A stretch of 6,709 nucleotides of DNA from Phil1 sp964546125. Lineage in GTDB: Bacteria > Bacillota > Clostridia > Christensenellales > CAG-138. Where the stretch lies: assembly GCA_964546125.1 (NCBI GenBank), contig CAZJIS010000076.1:1-6709 (forward strand). Reading direction: 5' to 3'. Position numbers and translations under genes: made by a program. Numbering within the stretch: position 1 is the stretch's first letter; each line of letters opens with the position of its first letter. This document shows positions 5,420-6,709 of this stretch, in pieces. The notes beneath the pieces are model-generated. The model was given only the letters and a program-made list of their open reading frames with translations, ran no database searches and was not told the DNA's origin.

Positions 5420-6607
5420 ATGTCCGAGAAGATTATACAGCTTAATGAGGCGGTTATAAAGCAGGAACTTGGGGAATTGGTGCGGGAGAGCGTGGAAAAG
5501 ACGCTCAACGAGCTGCTGGATCAGGAAGCCGACCGGCTGACAAACGCAAGGCGGTACGAGCGCAGCGAGGATCGCGTGGATGCCCGTGCCGGCAGCTACA
5601 ACAGAAAGCTTTTGACGAAGGCCGGAGAGGTCACGCTCAAGGTGCCGAAACTGCGGACGCTGACATTCGAAACGGCAATCATCCAGCGGTACCAGAAGCG
5701 GGAAATCAGCGTGGAAGAGGCGCTGGTGGAGATGTATCTGGCCGGAGTCTCGGTACGCCGGGTGGAGGACATTACCGAGGCGCTGTGGGGATCGCGAGTC
5801 TCGGCGGGAACAGTCAGCGAGCTGAACAAGAAGGTATATGTCCGTATAGAGGAATGGCGGCAGCGGCCCTTGCAGGGCAAGTACCCGTATGTCTACCTGG
5901 ACGGCATCTACCTGAAGCGGAACTGGGGCGGCGAATATGAAAATGTGGCCGTCTTGGTAGCCATGGCTGTCAATCAGGACGGTTATCGGGAGGTCATTGG
6001 CGCGGCGGAAGGCATGAAAGAAGATAAGGAGAGCTGGCTGAACTTCCTCAAAAGCCTGAAACAGCGCGGGCTGGACGGGACGCAGCTTTTCATTGGCGAC
6101 AAATGTCTGGGTCTGCTGGAAGCGGTCCGCGAGGTCTTCCCTGAGGCCAGGTTCCAGCATTGCACGGTGCACTTTTACCGCAATGTCTTTTCGGTGACGC
6201 CTCGTTCCAAGGTGAAGCTGGTGGCTGCCATGCTCAAAGCGATCTATGCCCAGGAGGACAAGACCAGCGCCTTGGAGAAGGCAAAGGCAGTTGTTGAGAA
6301 GCTGCGGGAGATGAAGCTCAAAGAGGCGGCGGATAAGGTCGAAAAGGGCGTTCTGGAAACGTTGACCTACATGCATTTCCCACGGGAGCACTGGACGAAG
6401 ATCCACAGCAACAACGCCATCGAGCGGCTGAACCGGGAGATACGAAGACGCACAAGGGTGGTTGGCACGTTCCCCGACGGCCATTCGGCGCTCATGCTGG
6501 TCTGCGCACGCCTCCGGCATATGGAGGGCTCCAAATGGGGTTCCATTCCCTATATGAGCATGAAGCATCTTGAGAGTCGGGAGGATGATGCCTTGCAGAT
6601 CAGTTGA
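5420..6607 (+). CDS. IS256-family (mutator-type) DDE transposase
   Basis: The 395-residue protein has the usual IS256 transposase length and an intact catalytic core. The first Asp is in YVYLDGIYLK (Asp161), the second in LFIGDKCLGLLEAV (Asp227) and the Glu in HSNNAIERLNREIRRR (Glu335). The spacings of 66 and 108 residues equal those recalled for IS256 (D167, D233, E341). The C-x2-H element (HCTVHFYRNV, 247-256) and the VVGTFP motif after the Glu are also present. The N-terminal 130 residues hold the DNA-binding part, with a helical start and the VPKLRT segment. The ATG at 5420 is chosen because GAAGGAG lies 6 bases upstream; an in-frame TTG at 5366 would place that RBS inside the gene. It moves the element by cut-copy through a circular intermediate, as known for the family. 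No frameshift or stop is present. Confidence 0.95.
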   Translation: MSEKIIQLNEAVIKQELGELVRESVEKTLNELLDQEADRLTNARRYERSEDRVDARAGSYNRKLLTKAGEVTLKVPKLRTLTFETAIIQRYQKREISVEEALVEMYLAGVSVRRVEDITEALWGSRVSAGTVSELNKKVYVRIEEWRQRPLQGKYPYVYLDGIYLKRNWGGEYENVAVLVAMAVNQDGYREVIGAAEGMKEDKESWLNFLKSLKQRGLDGTQLFIGDKCLGLLEAVREVFPEARFQHCTVHFYRNVFSVTPRSKVKLVAAMLKAIYAQEDKTSALEKAKAVVEKLREMKLKEAADKVEKGVLETLTYMHFPREHWTKIHSNNAIERLNREIRRRTRVVGTFPDGHSALMLVCARLRHMEGSKWGSIPYMSMKHLESREDDALQIS

Positions 6608-6625
6608 TCCAAACACCATGCGAGG

Positions 6626-6654
6626 CAATTGTGCGAAAAATGGTTGACAGTACC
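6626..6654 (-). repeat. Right terminal inverted repeat of the IS, with outward TTGACA
   Basis: 29 bp, CAATTGTGCGAAA inward part plus an outer part ending GTACC, complementary to the left repeat. A perfect -35 hexamer TTGACA lies at 6644-6649 on the + strand and points out of the element. Confidence 0.9.
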
Positions 6655-6662
6655 CGGGCGAG
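6655..6662. repeat. Right copy of 8-bp target site duplication
   Basis: CGGGCGAG directly follows the right end of the IS and is identical to 5289-5296. Confidence 0.92.
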
Positions 6663-6709
6663 CGATCCGCTTCCCCTATATTTATAGCGCTTCGCAGCCG
6701 GGATATCCC
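6663..6709. other. Target DNA beyond the IS, no gene call
   Basis: Forty-seven bases of the DNA into which the IS jumped. The + frame joined with 5101-5296 stays open here to the window end. An AT-rich segment (CTATATTTATAG, 6676-6687) could be a -10-like region on either strand. Too little is visible to decide. Confidence 0.35.

Larger units (their letters stand above)
5297..6654 (+). mobile_element. Complete IS256-family insertion sequence (1358 bp)
   Basis: The ends are fixed by three agreeing signals: an intact IS256-type transposase, terminal inverted repeats of 29 bp (5297-5325 and 6626-6654) with 20 of 29 positions matching, and identical 8-bp flanks. The inner 13 bases of the repeats (TTTCGCACAATTG) match perfectly; the outer 16 match at 7 positions, with tips GATAAGGTAC on the left and GGTACTGTCA on the right (read inward). 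The left tip resembles that of IS256 itself (GATAAAGTCC, from memory). Length and organisation (one gene filling the element) are normal for the family. Intact gene, ends and duplication suggest a recent insertion by a still potentially active copy. I cannot name the exact IS. Confidence 0.93.

Noticed and set aside
5396..6628. A 410-codon open frame on the - strand covering the whole transposase gene
   Set aside because: It is the antisense shadow of a GC-rich gene. The + strand product has all IS256 catalytic motifs and a good RBS, and the antisense product shows no recognisable family.
6644..6682. Active hybrid promoter from the outward TTGACA and the downstream TATATT
   Set aside because: The spacing is 27 bp, far beyond what sigma-70 polymerase uses.
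1..6709. CRISPR arrays, tRNA or rRNA genes, toxin-antitoxin pairs
   Set aside because: Looked for on both strands. No regularly spaced repeats, cloverleaf sequences or small paired genes were found.

Overview
The window looks like a scaffold piece from a moderately GC-rich, low-GC-lineage Gram-positive bacterium. A gut-type Clostridia genome is my best guess. The reasons are strong AGGAGG-type ribosome binding sites, TTGACA/TATAAT-like promoters, Clostridia-like Crp/Fnr and thioredoxin sequences, and a GC-rich hairpin of a kind common in such genomes. This placement is inference; no rRNA or other taxonomic marker is present. A run of exactly 100 N (3830-3929) shows two contigs were joined, so everything left and right of it may not be truly adjacent by a known distance.

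Left part (1-3829), ordinary chromosomal content. After a hairpin region that probably ends an upstream transcript, a Crp/Fnr-family regulator (151-807, +) has a clear promoter and RBS. It converges on a thioredoxin gene (trxA, 930-1238, -), and the two share a strong 13-bp-stem terminator between them. Upstream of trxA on the same strand is a patatin-like phospholipase (1339-2274, -). A divergent promoter region then drives a membrane-anchored diguanylate cyclase (2494 onward, +) with seven predicted membrane segments, a PAS-like domain and a GGDEF domain. The gap cuts off its C-terminus.

Right part (3930-6709), accessory content. Next comes an AT-rich gene (4082-5101, +) encoding a MerR-type DNA-binding domain fused to a SAM-dependent methyltransferase. 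It is preceded by a textbook MerR-type promoter: a 19-bp spacer between -35 and -10, with a dyad inside the spacer. The protein therefore probably controls its own synthesis, and its base composition suggests horizontal acquisition. The GC-rich stretch after it (5102-5296) is interrupted by a complete IS256-family insertion sequence (5297-6654). The IS has an intact DDE transposase, 29-bp imperfect terminal inverted repeats and an exact 8-bp target duplication (CGGGCGAG). Removing the IS on paper restores a reading frame that stays open to the window end, so the IS may have broken a gene, although that coding call is weak.

I see no CRISPR array, tRNA, rRNA or clear multi-gene defence or biosynthetic system. 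The most interesting items are the self-regulated MerR-methyltransferase fusion with its operator, and the fully delimited IS copy beside it.
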